NCBI GenBank assembly: GCA_023426125.1
Contig: JAFABI010000046.1
Location: 1-64,000 of the forward strand
Direction of reading: 5' to 3'
Source: Bacillota bacterium
Lineage (GTDB): Bacteria; Bacillota; Clostridia; Acetivibrionales; DTU013
Length of the DNA stretch: 64,000 nt
In this document: positions 18,849 to 27,939 of the stretch, one piece after another
How the letters are laid out: every line of letters begins with the position of its first letter
How positions within the stretch are numbered: position 1 is the stretch's first letter
Program-made: the position numbers and the translations under genes
The notes under the pieces: generated by a model
What the model saw: the letters and a program-made list of their open reading frames with translations, nothing else
Database searches by the model: none
What the model was told of the DNA's origin: nothing

Positions 18849-18885
18849 ATGCAGGAAATGGGAGGAAACCTCCCGTTCCCTGCAT
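18849..18885 (+). terminator. Intercistronic hairpin between binding protein and permeases
   Basis: ATGCAGG and GGGAGG pair with CCTCCC and CCTGCAT around an AAA loop with a small internal bulge. It has no strong T run, so it is more likely an RNA-stabilising or attenuating hairpin than a full stop. Confidence 0.65.
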
Positions 18886-18925
18886 ATAATTCGCAGGTAT
18901 CTATTTTATGAGAAGAGGAGATTAG

Positions 18926-19828
18926 ATGAACAGGAGAATTAAGGTTAATTATAGTCCATATTTCTTTTTGATGCCGTTTTTTGTCTTTTATTTGGTATTT
19001 AGCCTGTTTCCGATTTTGTTTTCGTTATTTGTAAGTTTTACAGACTGGAATGGTGTTAAGCCGATGCAGTTTGTTGGTATTGAGAATTATATACGCTTGT
19101 TTACAAGCGACAAAATATTTTATAAATCATTGTTCAATGTATTTTTCCTTATGGTCATTGGGATAACAATGCAGTTGGCGATCGGACTGTTTCTGGCTGT
19201 TGCCCTTAAAGACTTTTTTACTAAAACAAGGAGTGCCTTACAGTTAATTAATTTTCTGCCCTATATAACAACGCCTGTCGCCATAGGTATTCTCTTCAAT
19301 TTACTCTTTGACTGGCAATACGGTACTATAAATTTAATACTTCAACAAGTCGGACTGGTATCCGATCCGATAAACTGGCTGGGTGAACCTTGGAATGCAA
19401 GAATAGTGCTGATAATAATGCTGGTGTGGAAATATTCAGGGTATTTTATGGTAATAATTTTAGCAGGATTATCTACAATATCTGAATCTTTATATGAAGC
19501 GGCGAAAATAGATGGCGCAAGATGGTGGGATACATTCAGACGAATTACTATTCCCATGCTAAGACCAATTATGACATTTCTGGTAATCATGAGTATTATA
19601 GGCGGATTTCAGATGTTTGATGAGCCCAGAGTTTTATTCCAAGGTATGGCAGTTCCCATGGGAGGTCCTGACGGTGCAGCACTTACAGCTGTCATGAATC
19701 TTTATGACAATGCTTTTCAACGGTTTAATTTCGGATATGGGGCAACCATATCATACGGCTTGTTTCTTATTATATTTGTGTTTTCGGTAATATCTCTAAG
19801 AATAATGAATAGGGGAAATGAAGAATGA
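18926..19828 (+). CDS. Sugar ABC permease (MalF/UgpA-like), cluster A
   Basis: 300-residue integral membrane protein with about six transmembrane helices. The cytoplasmic EAA loop, SLYEAAKIDGARWWDTFRRI, contacts an ABC ATPase. AGAGGAG precedes ATG 18926. It overlaps the second permease by the four bases ATGA, giving translational coupling for a 1:1 heterodimer. No ATPase gene is nearby, so a shared MsmX-type ATPase is expected. Confidence 0.93.
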   Translation: MNRRIKVNYSPYFFLMPFFVFYLVFSLFPILFSLFVSFTDWNGVKPMQFVGIENYIRLFTSDKIFYKSLFNVFFLMVIGITMQLAIGLFLAVALKDFFTKTRSALQLINFLPYITTPVAIGILFNLLFDWQYGTINLILQQVGLVSDPINWLGEPWNARIVLIIMLVWKYSGYFMVIILAGLSTISESLYEAAKIDGARWWDTFRRITIPMLRPIMTFLVIMSIIGGFQMFDEPRVLFQGMAVPMGGPDGAALTAVMNLYDNAFQRFNFGYGATISYGLFLIIFVFSVISLRIMNRGNEE

Positions 19829-20640
19829 AACGTGTAAGTGCTTTACCCATAAAATTAGCGATTATATTATTTTCATTTCTATCACTTCTGCCGTTTTATA
19901 TTATGTTCGTAATGGGGACTTATGTAAATGAAGAGCTATTTACCGGCGTTAAGCTTTTACCCGGAAATTATCTTTTGGGAAATTTAAAATCAGTCCTGGG
20001 ACAGAATTTCGGAAATGTTTATTTGAACAGTATCTATATTACTCTGACGGTAACTATATCGGCTACGTTTATAAGCGCATTGGCCGGGTTTGCTTTTGCA
20101 AAATACAAGTTCAGATTCAAAAAAGTACTTTTCTTTTTCGTATTGGGAACAATGATGGTTCCGGCACAATTAGGATTGGTGGGTTTTGTAGTAGAAATGC
20201 GGTGGTTCCATATGATGAATACTCACTGGCCTTTGATTCTTCCGGCCTTTGCCAATGCTTTCGGGGTATACTGGATGAAATCCTATATCGGTGGGGCTAT
20301 ACCAAATGAATTGTTGGAGAGCTCAAGGGTTGATGGCAGTACAGATTTTAGGACATTCATACAAATTGTCCTTCCTGTAATAAAGCCGGCAATGATTACT
20401 ATTTTTCTTATGTCTTTTTTAACATCCTGGAACAGTTACCTGCTGCCGCTGGTCGTACTTGACAAGGAAAAGCTGTATACAATACCCCTTGCAATCAGTA
20501 TGCTTGGAAATGCATATAGGACTGATTACGCCGCAAGGATTCTTGCACTCACGTTGACGACTATGCCTGTTATTGTAATATTCAGTTTTGGATCCAAATA
20601 CCTTATCCAGGGGCTTGTCGTTGGAAGTGTAAAAGAATAA
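19825..20640 (+). CDS. Sugar ABC permease (MalG/UgpE-like), cluster A
   Basis: 271 residues, six predicted helices, EAA loop ELLESSRVDGSTDFRTFIQI followed by VLPVIKPAM. Its start codon overlaps the stop of the previous permease (ATGA). It forms the second half of the membrane channel for the ligand delivered by the cluster A binding protein. The C-terminus (QGLVVGSVKE) is typical of the family. Confidence 0.93.
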   Translation: MKRVSALPIKLAIILFSFLSLLPFYIMFVMGTYVNEELFTGVKLLPGNYLLGNLKSVLGQNFGNVYLNSIYITLTVTISATFISALAGFAFAKYKFRFKKVLFFFVLGTMMVPAQLGLVGFVVEMRWFHMMNTHWPLILPAFANAFGVYWMKSYIGGAIPNELLESSRVDGSTDFRTFIQIVLPVIKPAMITIFLMSFLTSWNSYLLPLVVLDKEKLYTIPLAISMLGNAYRTDYAARILALTLTTMPVIVIFSFGSKYLIQGLVVGSVKE

Positions 20641-20728
20641 CCGAATGACTCTATTGTTTGTGCTGAAATAAAAGAATTTATTAATTTCATAAATATATTA
20701 ATGTGAAAATGCGAGAGGAGCTAAATCA

Positions 20729-21730
20729 ATGGATAGAAGTGTAGATTTGGTAAAAAAGGCAATTGAATTTCGAGGACCGGAGAGAGTACCCGTAAGCTTT
20801 ACTCAATTCAAAACACCTGGGTTTACGACTGATTTCCCAAAAGTATACGGAGAAGATTTTCATTTTGTGATGGGCTCTGCTTTTAATTTCAATTTTATAT
20901 CGGAGACACAGTATATTGATGAATGGGGATGTATCTGGGAAACCTTCGGGGATACCATGGGAGAGGTTAAAACTCACCCGTTGAAGGAATGGGAAGATTT
21001 AGAAAAGCTAAAAATTCCTGATCTTGAAAATCCGGCCAGGTATGAAAACCAGAAACCCATGATTGAACAGAATCAGGATAAATTTAAAATGGGAGCTATT
21101 GCGTTTGTCCTATTCGAACGTATGCATCATTTAAGAGGATTTCAGCAGCTGATGGAAGATTTTTATCTTGAACGTGAAAATGTAGAGAAGCTTGGCGATA
21201 TTATTGTAGAACATACGATACGGGTTATAAATACATACGCTGAACTGGGCTGTGATGCTATTTTTTCTACAGATGATTGGGGAGTCCAGGATCGGCTTTT
21301 AATAAGCCCCAAACTATGGAGAGAAATTTTTAAGCCCAGGTATAAGAAAATTTTTGATGCGGCACATAAAAGAAATATGAAATATATACTTCATTCCTGT
21401 GGGCAAATAACAGATATTCTTGATGACTTTATAGAAATCGGTCTGGATGTAATACAAATGGATCAGCAGGACAATATGGGAATCGACCTCCTTTCAGAAA
21501 GATTTGGCGGCAGGATCTGCTTTTTCTGTCCTACGGATATTCAGACAACTCTCATTAACAACGATAAGGAGCTTATTGAGGCAAAAGCAAAGGAATTGAT
21601 AGAAAAGCTAGGTAAATTCAAAGGGGGATTCATGGCTAAGACATATCCTCAACCGACAGACATCGGAGCTACGGAAGAAAGCGTAAAAACAATGTGTGAA
21701 GCGTTTATAAAATATGGGAGGTACTTTTGA
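20729..21730 (+). CDS. Uroporphyrinogen-decarboxylase-family protein in a sugar cluster
   Basis: 333-residue soluble TIM-barrel protein of the UroD/MtaA/CmuA superfamily. It carries the H-S-C-G motif (H222, C224) and further cysteines at 264 and 267, matching the zinc-binding pattern of the methyltransferase (MtaA-like) branch rather than true HemE, which lacks it. GAGAGGAG precedes the ATG. It lies between permeases and beta-phosphoglucomutase, and no corrinoid protein or haem gene is near. Family knowledge suggests methyl transfer or a related C-C or C-O chemistry, perhaps on a methylated or aryl glycoside; the real substrate is unknown. Confidence 0.8.
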   Translation: MDRSVDLVKKAIEFRGPERVPVSFTQFKTPGFTTDFPKVYGEDFHFVMGSAFNFNFISETQYIDEWGCIWETFGDTMGEVKTHPLKEWEDLEKLKIPDLENPARYENQKPMIEQNQDKFKMGAIAFVLFERMHHLRGFQQLMEDFYLERENVEKLGDIIVEHTIRVINTYAELGCDAIFSTDDWGVQDRLLISPKLWREIFKPRYKKIFDAAHKRNMKYILHSCGQITDILDDFIEIGLDVIQMDQQDNMGIDLLSERFGGRICFFCPTDIQTTLINNDKELIEAKAKELIEKLGKFKGGFMAKTYPQPTDIGATEESVKTMCEAFIKYGRYF

Positions 21731-21840
21731 ATAAAGGGTAAGAAGACAAAACCATATTCGAGTGCACAATTGCAATTCTATTATATCATGTACTCGCTTC
21801 TCAGTACTGCAGGGGAGAGACAGGGAAAGGAGATGGGAGT

Positions 21841-22500
21841 ATGAAAGCAGTAATTTTCGATTTGGATGGAGTAATTGTTTCAACAGACGAATTCCATTTT
21901 GAGGGCTGGAAGAGGATGGCTGAAGGTGAAGGTATTTATTTTGACAGAGAGATCAATGAAAGACTCCGTGGAGTAAGCAGGATGGAAAGTCTGCAGATAA
22001 TTTTGGAAAAGTCTGCAAAGCCTTATGGCATGGAAGAAAAGGATGGATTGGCAACAAAAAAAAATGGCTATTATAGAGAGCTGCTTAATAATTTAACTGA
22101 GAAGGATATATTACCCGGTGTTATGAATATATTAGCGAGCTTAAAGTATAAAGGTATCAAAATAGCTATCGGTTCTTCAAGTAAAAATACTCCTGTGATC
22201 CTTGAAAAAATAAAGCTAAATAATTATTTTGATGCTATTGCAGATGGCAATGAAATAAAGAATAGTAAACCAGATCCTGAAGTTTTTCTTTTGGCGGCAG
22301 AAAAGCTAGGAATTAGTCCTTCGGATTGCGTTGTTGTTGAGGATGCGCATGCGGGAATTGAAGCTGCAATTGCTGCAGGTATGAAAGCAGTGGGTGTAGG
22401 CTTTGCGTCAAATTCTCCAAAAGCACATTATAAAGTAAAAGATTTATCAATTATATCAATAGATGAAATGTTAAAAGATCAGAATGGTCTCGAAAGGTAA
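21841..22500 (+). CDS. pgmB: Beta-phosphoglucomutase
   Basis: 219-residue HAD-superfamily phosphomutase that interconverts beta-glucose 1-phosphate and glucose 6-phosphate through a phospho-aspartate. It shows motif I DLDGVIV (D8, D10), the substrate-loop motif RLRGVSRMES typical of beta-PGM, GSSSKNTP (motif II), KNSKPDPEVF (motif III lysine) and VVEDAHAGIEAA (motif IV). GGAAAGGAG precedes the ATG. Its presence implies that the cluster produces beta-glucose 1-phosphate, normally the product of a phosphorylase; the GH3 enzyme encoded next is a candidate source. Confidence 0.9.
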   Translation: MKAVIFDLDGVIVSTDEFHFEGWKRMAEGEGIYFDREINERLRGVSRMESLQIILEKSAKPYGMEEKDGLATKKNGYYRELLNNLTEKDILPGVMNILASLKYKGIKIAIGSSSKNTPVILEKIKLNNYFDAIADGNEIKNSKPDPEVFLLAAEKLGISPSDCVVVEDAHAGIEAAIAAGMKAVGVGFASNSPKAHYKVKDLSIISIDEMLKDQNGLER

Positions 22501-22635
22501 TTGGTAATTGAGTATTTTCATGTAATTTCAGCGTTAGCAGGAAAACAGCCAATACTTTCAAGCCCATTCAAGGCATGGTACTTGAAAACTAAAGATTTGT
22601 GTAACAGCGTTAGATTGATAATGAGAGGTAGCAAT

Positions 22636-24345
22636 ATGACAAATTTAAAAGAGAAACCATTTAACTTAAGTGATGAAGAAATAAAATGGGTAGAGGATAC
22701 TCTGGCAGCTATGAGTGATGAAGAAAAACTTGGACAATTATTTTGTCTCATAGCTTATACCGATGATGATGTATTTTTAAAGAATTTAGTGTTGAACTAT
22801 AAACCAGGGGGTTTAATGTGCAGGCCTATGCCTGCAAAAGAAGTTGTTAATATAGTACGTATCCTTCAAGAAAACTCAAAAATACCGATGCTTATTTCAG
22901 CTAATCTGGAAAAGGGGGCTAATGGAATTGTAGAGGAAGGAACCTTTTTAGGTTCACCTATGCAGGTTGCTGCCACCGATGATGATGAAATGGCATATAG
23001 GCTTGGTACGGTCTGTGGCCGTGAAGGTTCAGCAGTAGGAGTTAATTGGTCTTATGCTCCGATTATTGATATAGATTATAATTTTAGAAATCCCATAACG
23101 AACACAAGAACTTTAGGATCTGATCCTGATAGGGTCCGAAGAATGGGAGTTCAGTATGTTAAAGGTGTACAAGAATATGGGGTTGCCGCATCCATAAAAC
23201 ATTTTCCGGGTGATGGTATGGATGAGAGAGATCAGCACCTGGTCACAACTATAAATACAATGTCCTGTGAAGAATGGGATAAAACTTATGGTGCAGCTTA
23301 CAAGGCTTGTATTGATGCAGGAGCTATGACAGTAATGATTGGTCATATTATGCAGCCGGCATATACCAAAAAGTATAACCCCGATATAGCTGAAAAAGAT
23401 ATTTTACCTGCTACTCTTTCGTATGAACTGGTAACAAATTTACTAAAGGAAAAACTGGGTTTTAATGGTCTTGTTGTAACAGATGCTTCTACTATGGCTG
23501 GTATGATTATTCCAATGCCCAGAGAAAAAGCAGTGCCTCAAGCGATTGCTGCAGGTTGTGATATGTTCCTGTTTACTAAGAATTTAGACGAAGATTATAC
23601 GTATATGAGAAAAGGTATTAAAGAAGGGATAATAACGAAAGAAAGATTAAACGATGCCGTAACAAAGATTCTTGCTCTTAAGGCATCATTAAAGCTTCCT
23701 TGGAGAAAAGCAGAAGGGAAATTGGTGCCTTCCCTTGAAGAGGCATTAAAAAATATTGGAGCAAAGGAGCATAAAGCCTGGGCAGCTGAATGTGCAGACA
23801 AGGCAATTACACTAGTAAAAGAGGAAGACGGGGTTCTGCCTATATCGCCTGAAAAATATAAAAATGTTCTTTTCTATGAAATAGAAAGTCAGCAAGGGAT
23901 TCTTTACTCTGCAAGAGAAGGTGTAGCAGGAAAGGTCAAGGATATGCTTGCAAAAGAAGGATTTAATATAGATGTATTTAAACCAAGTCCCGGATTGGAA
24001 GGTTTAGTAGCTCGTTACGGAGAAATTACTGAAAAGTATGACCTTATCATTTATCTGGCAAACATGTCAACAAAGAGCAATCAAACAACAGTACGTATAG
24101 AATGGGCTCAGCCCATGGGAGCAAATGTACCGGTTTATATGGAGGTTATTCCGACTATTTTTATATCCGTAGAGAACCCATATCATCTTTTAGATGCTCC
24201 AAGGGTTAAAACATATATTAATACGTACAGTTCAAATGATCATGTACTTGAGGCACTTGTAGAAAAGTTAATGGGAAGATCTGAATTTAAAGGTATAAGC
24301 CCAGTGGATGCCTTCTGCGGTATGTGGGATACGAAACTGCCATGA
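22636..24345 (+). CDS. GH3 enzyme of NagZ type with His/Asp dyad
   Basis: 569 residues, cytoplasmic. The TIM barrel contains KHFPGDGMDERDQH (188-201) and nucleophile D283 in GLVVTDASTMAG. The D199-x-H201 pair corresponds to the His/Asp acid/base dyad of NagZ-like GH3 enzymes, some of which act as phosphorylases. A second domain occupies ~400-569. ATG 22636 has GAGAGGT upstream; the 45 codons before it lack one and are poorly conserved in style. With beta-phosphoglucomutase just upstream, either hydrolysis or phosphorolysis of a beta-glycoside is plausible. The substrate could be a beta-glucoside or N-acetyl-beta-glucosaminide. Confidence 0.85.
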   Translation: MTNLKEKPFNLSDEEIKWVEDTLAAMSDEEKLGQLFCLIAYTDDDVFLKNLVLNYKPGGLMCRPMPAKEVVNIVRILQENSKIPMLISANLEKGANGIVEEGTFLGSPMQVAATDDDEMAYRLGTVCGREGSAVGVNWSYAPIIDIDYNFRNPITNTRTLGSDPDRVRRMGVQYVKGVQEYGVAASIKHFPGDGMDERDQHLVTTINTMSCEEWDKTYGAAYKACIDAGAMTVMIGHIMQPAYTKKYNPDIAEKDILPATLSYELVTNLLKEKLGFNGLVVTDASTMAGMIIPMPREKAVPQAIAAGCDMFLFTKNLDEDYTYMRKGIKEGIITKERLNDAVTKILALKASLKLPWRKAEGKLVPSLEEALKNIGAKEHKAWAAECADKAITLVKEEDGVLPISPEKYKNVLFYEIESQQGILYSAREGVAGKVKDMLAKEGFNIDVFKPSPGLEGLVARYGEITEKYDLIIYLANMSTKSNQTTVRIEWAQPMGANVPVYMEVIPTIFISVENPYHLLDAPRVKTYINTYSSNDHVLEALVEKLMGRSEFKGISPVDAFCGMWDTKLP

Positions 24346-24349
24346 AATA

Positions 24350-24582
24350 GGAGCTTTGGACCAAAAATTCATCTTTACGGTCATCACTATATTTTGCATA
24401 AATATACTCTCTAATATGTTGAACTCGCTTTACCTATGTATCCCCGGCATATAGGCGCGGATAGTTCCGTTGTAGGGCTGGTAATCGGCTTTTTTTACCC
24501 TGTCAGCTTTACTGTCCGGCCTGTTTCCGGGAATCTTCTTGGCATCAGGGGCAGAAAAGCTGACGCTTACATATCAAGCATA
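24350..24582 (+). pseudogene. MFS transporter N-terminal fragment
   Basis: A short frame around 24433-24570 reads ...LPMYPRHIGADSSVVGLVIG..., then FRPxSGxL-like (VRPVSGNLLGIRGRK), matching the first two helices and the conserved loop of a major facilitator transporter. Stops and frame changes lie upstream (TAA at 24412), and the frame runs into the oppositely oriented binding-protein gene, so only a decayed N-terminal piece is left. It sits exactly at the boundary between clusters A and B. Confidence 0.6.
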
Positions 24583-26235
24583 TCATTCCCGATTCGCTTG
24601 ATTCAGTTCTTCCGTTATTAAATCTCCACCTAATTTCCTCCATTTATCAACCATTTTATCAAATTCATCTAAAGAAGCCCCCATTATTATTTTGGTAATC
24701 GTTTCTCTTTCTATTTTCTCTAAGTAAACCATTTTGGAAGTCATCGTTTCGGTATCGACTCCCCGATATTCGGTAAAAACATAATTCTTGCTGTCAAAGA
24801 ATTGTTTAAGAATGGAAAACGACCCATTAGGCGAGCATTGCAACCACGTTCCTACGGTAGAGGGATCTTTATCGACCACCCACCGCATAGCCAGTGTATA
24901 TTTTGCGATCGAAGAAGTTGATAATTCAGAAGCATAACCCGCGGTGATTGCTCCGGATATTTGCAGAAACTCCCGATCACTGGCCGTAGGATCCTGAATG
25001 CTTATAGGGCAATTCCAACCTCTGTTGCCTCCAAAAAAATTTTCAAAATCTTGTGCGTTGGATTCCAACGCAAAATTTGCGATTTTTATAACAGCTTCCG
25101 GATTCTTACAATGCTTATTAACAACATAGTACTGTTTGATTGGCCAAGTTACCCCTACTTTCATTGGCTCGCTATTAGCAGAAGGCAAAGGATAGGGCAT
25201 AAGAACAGCGTCGGAGCCATTAGCTTCCACAATGTTGGTACCTGGCCAATAACCGTTCCAATTCGATCCTATCTCGACACCAACTTTTTGATTCACGAAA
25301 TCTTCAACAATTTTACTGCTATCCATTAAACCGAAATTATTACTAATTAATCCTTTTTTGTACATGATTTGTAATGTCTCCAAACCCAATTTCATTTCAG
25401 GCTGAATACTGCCGTAAACAATTTTTCCCTTCTCATCCTTTATCCATAGTCCTGGATAAGCTTGATAAGCATTGAAGATTCCATCAAGCACAGCAAGTCC
25501 CGTGGCGGACAGGTTCGTGTCGTAAAGGTTTTTATCTACGGCTAATCCATAAGTATCGTCAATCCCGTTCCCGTCCGGATCTTTCATAGAGAAGATTTCG
25601 CAGAGGGAAATCAATTCATTTAAAGATTTTGGAGGGGAGAGATTTTTTTCTCTCATCCAATCTTCTCTAATCCACAGACAACTGGGAATACTAATCAAGC
25701 CGTATTGTTGGGCTGATAATCCGATCAGTTTGCCATTCGAAAAACCCGAGTTGAATCCAGCTATATCGGCATTCATGTTTCCTTTCACCAAAGGAGAGGC
25801 GTATTGTTCAAAAATTCGAGTCATGTCATATGCCAGATCAGACTTGGCGACATGTGCAAATTGCTGATTATTAACAGAATAAAGGTCCGGCAATTCTCCT
25901 GAAGACATACAGACAGTAATTTTGTCATAGTAAATCAATTTATCTGCTGTCCAAGCATATTCAATTTTTATATTGTATTTTTTTTGTATTTCTCTCGTCC
26001 ATATGTTATCCTCCCAAGTATCACCTTCTAATTGAGTTACTCCTTTGTCAGTCATTAAAGCTGCGGTAAGTACGACAGGCTCTTCTTTGGTTACATTAAA
26101 AACTGAACGGGTTCTTTCATTAGAATTCTCCTCAGCTAACTCGTGCGTGTTATTACTGGAAGATGAAAATGTCAAGAGGAGGAGAAAACAAATAATTATT
26201 ATGATGAGAGCATTACGGCATATAGACGATGTCAA
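24583..26235 (-). CDS. Solute-binding protein linked to a two-component pair, no lipobox cysteine
   Basis: 550 residues, LipO/LplA-type family 1 binding protein with the DPDGNGIDDTYGLA loop and a C-terminal TITKIIMGASLDEFDKMV segment. An N-terminal hydrophobic stretch (ALIIIIICFLLLLTF) is followed by SSSSNN where a lipobox Cys would normally be, so it may be secreted or stay membrane-anchored by an uncleaved helix. Start TTG 26235 lies eight bases after a G-run. It is the third gene of a kinase-regulator-binding protein operon; the importer across the divergent promoter has its own lipoprotein. It may therefore serve sensing more than transport. Confidence 0.8.
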   Translation of the reverse strand: MTSSICRNALIIIIICFLLLLTFSSSSNNTHELAEENSNERTRSVFNVTKEEPVVLTAALMTDKGVTQLEGDTWEDNIWTREIQKKYNIKIEYAWTADKLIYYDKITVCMSSGELPDLYSVNNQQFAHVAKSDLAYDMTRIFEQYASPLVKGNMNADIAGFNSGFSNGKLIGLSAQQYGLISIPSCLWIREDWMREKNLSPPKSLNELISLCEIFSMKDPDGNGIDDTYGLAVDKNLYDTNLSATGLAVLDGIFNAYQAYPGLWIKDEKGKIVYGSIQPEMKLGLETLQIMYKKGLISNNFGLMDSSKIVEDFVNQKVGVEIGSNWNGYWPGTNIVEANGSDAVLMPYPLPSANSEPMKVGVTWPIKQYYVVNKHCKNPEAVIKIANFALESNAQDFENFFGGNRGWNCPISIQDPTASDREFLQISGAITAGYASELSTSSIAKYTLAMRWVVDKDPSTVGTWLQCSPNGSFSILKQFFDSKNYVFTEYRGVDTETMTSKMVYLEKIERETITKIIMGASLDEFDKMVDKWRKLGGDLITEELNQANRE

Positions 26236-26270
26236 AACAAATACCCCCCAAAAAAAATTTAGAAGCTTTT

Positions 26271-27938
26271 TTAGTCTATCTCTTGCCAGTCTTGGTTGGA
26301 ATTGTACACCCTATATTCATGTGGTGTGACTCCAAGCTTTTTCTTAAATACCGTTGAAAAATACTGAGGCGAGTCGTATCCTAGTTCTTTAGAAATATCT
26401 TGTATCGTCTTATTCGTAGCACTTAATAATTTCATTGCTTTGGAAATTTTCATCTGGTAAATGTACTCAAACAAATTTTGCCCCTCAACTCTTTTGAAAA
26501 GCCTGGAAATATAGGATGTATTATAACTAACGTTTTCTGCTATTCGTACGAGAGTGAGTTCTGAACAGATATTTGTGCGGACATAGGATTTAATCCGCAT
26601 AACCAATTCTTCTTCTTTGCTTATTTGTTCATTTTTTTGCATTACAAAGATGGATTGTGTAAGCATCTTAAAATAGGAATATACCTCAGCCCACGTCGAA
26701 AATTCTTCAATATGTGTAAGTTTATTTAAATTAACAGAGAGTGAAAGCTTTTTAAAAAACCGGCTGCGATTTATATATTCAAGATAAATTAATGCTAATG
26801 AATAATAGACTTCAAGAGCGGGGAAAAAATGCATGCTTGGAATATTTACAACCTTATTTTCAATGTCTTGTAATATATTCAAGAATTCTGCTTGGTGTCC
26901 TTGCTCTAAAGCGTTTTTTAATTCACTGACTTTTTTTATTAGAGCCCCGCTGCTGATCAGAAAATTGTCAAGACAACTATATTTTTCACTTTCTTCATTA
27001 CTTACATATAATACCATCATGAATTCCGAATCACTGACAACTTTATGGTTAGCAATTGATTTTAAAGCCTTTATTTGATTGTTTATTTGCTGAAAAGGCA
27101 GCGCAATTTCATAGATCAAAAACATAATTTCCAGATCTAAAGTTTCTTTACATGCAATTTGATAGGGTTCAAGCATTTCTTTAGCATGTAGAAGTAATTT
27201 TTCATACTGTTTTGGATCGTTGACCTGTGGCTGCAAAAGCCAAATCATATTATATCTGTCATAATCGATGAGTATAAATGTGGATTCGTTAGTGAGATAT
27301 TTTTGGGTCATCAATTCCAATGAAAAAATGGTTTGCTGTTTAAGAATCAAATCTTTGTTATATAAGCTGCCGTTTGTCCGGCCAACAATTAAAATTGACG
27401 GATAAGTAATGTTATAAGAAGTTTTTAAGTTTAACAAATGAGTATTTTCGACAGAACCTGTTGGCTGCTCTATTAATTCAAGAATCAGTTTTTTACGTAA
27501 GAGATAGGCGGCAAATTGTTCTGTATTAAATTCTCTTTCCAATACTCCGGGATTTTTGAAATCCTTTTCAATTTCCAAGATGGCTTTCTTTACTGCATTT
27601 ATAATTTCAGAATCCGGCTCAGTCTTTAATAAGTAACTAACATAGTGTTGTTTTGACGCACTATATATATAATCAAACTCATCATAACCAGTCAAAAAAA
27701 TAATTTTGCAGTTCATCCAAGTGCTTTTAACTTTTTTTACAAGATCAATACCATTCATTCCGGGCATACGGATATCAGACATCAAAATATCGACACGATT
27801 ATGTTCCAGTATTTTCAGGGCTTCATTAGCGGAATATGCCTTTAGAAGATCCAGATCCAAGTCGCATTTTTCAGTAAAAAGCTCATATAGCCAATCGACA
27901 ATATGATGTTCATCGTCCAGAATAAGTAGCCTGTACAT
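26271..27938 (-). CDS. YesN-type response regulator, cluster B
   Basis: 555 residues: receiver domain with D9/D10-type acidic pair and D55 (ILMSDIRMPG), long middle region, and a C-terminal AraC HTH (LTLVRIAENVSYNTSYISR, SPQYFSTVFKKKLGVTPHEY). GGAGGAG precedes the ATG, and the kinase stop TAG lies one base upstream, so the two are co-translated. It is the likely activator of the divergent permease operon and of the beta-helix gene that share an upstream element. Confidence 0.92.
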   Translation of the reverse strand: MYRLLILDDEHHIVDWLYELFTEKCDLDLDLLKAYSANEALKILEHNRVDILMSDIRMPGMNGIDLVKKVKSTWMNCKIIFLTGYDEFDYIYSASKQHYVSYLLKTEPDSEIINAVKKAILEIEKDFKNPGVLEREFNTEQFAAYLLRKKLILELIEQPTGSVENTHLLNLKTSYNITYPSILIVGRTNGSLYNKDLILKQQTIFSLELMTQKYLTNESTFILIDYDRYNMIWLLQPQVNDPKQYEKLLLHAKEMLEPYQIACKETLDLEIMFLIYEIALPFQQINNQIKALKSIANHKVVSDSEFMMVLYVSNEESEKYSCLDNFLISSGALIKKVSELKNALEQGHQAEFLNILQDIENKVVNIPSMHFFPALEVYYSLALIYLEYINRSRFFKKLSLSVNLNKLTHIEEFSTWAEVYSYFKMLTQSIFVMQKNEQISKEEELVMRIKSYVRTNICSELTLVRIAENVSYNTSYISRLFKRVEGQNLFEYIYQMKISKAMKLLSATNKTIQDISKELGYDSPQYFSTVFKKKLGVTPHEYRVYNSNQDWQEID

Positions 27939-27939
27939 C

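Noticed and set aside
20729..21730. hemE (haem biosynthesis)
   Set aside because: The HxC zinc motif and sugar-operon context fit the methyltransferase branch, not uroporphyrinogen decarboxylase.
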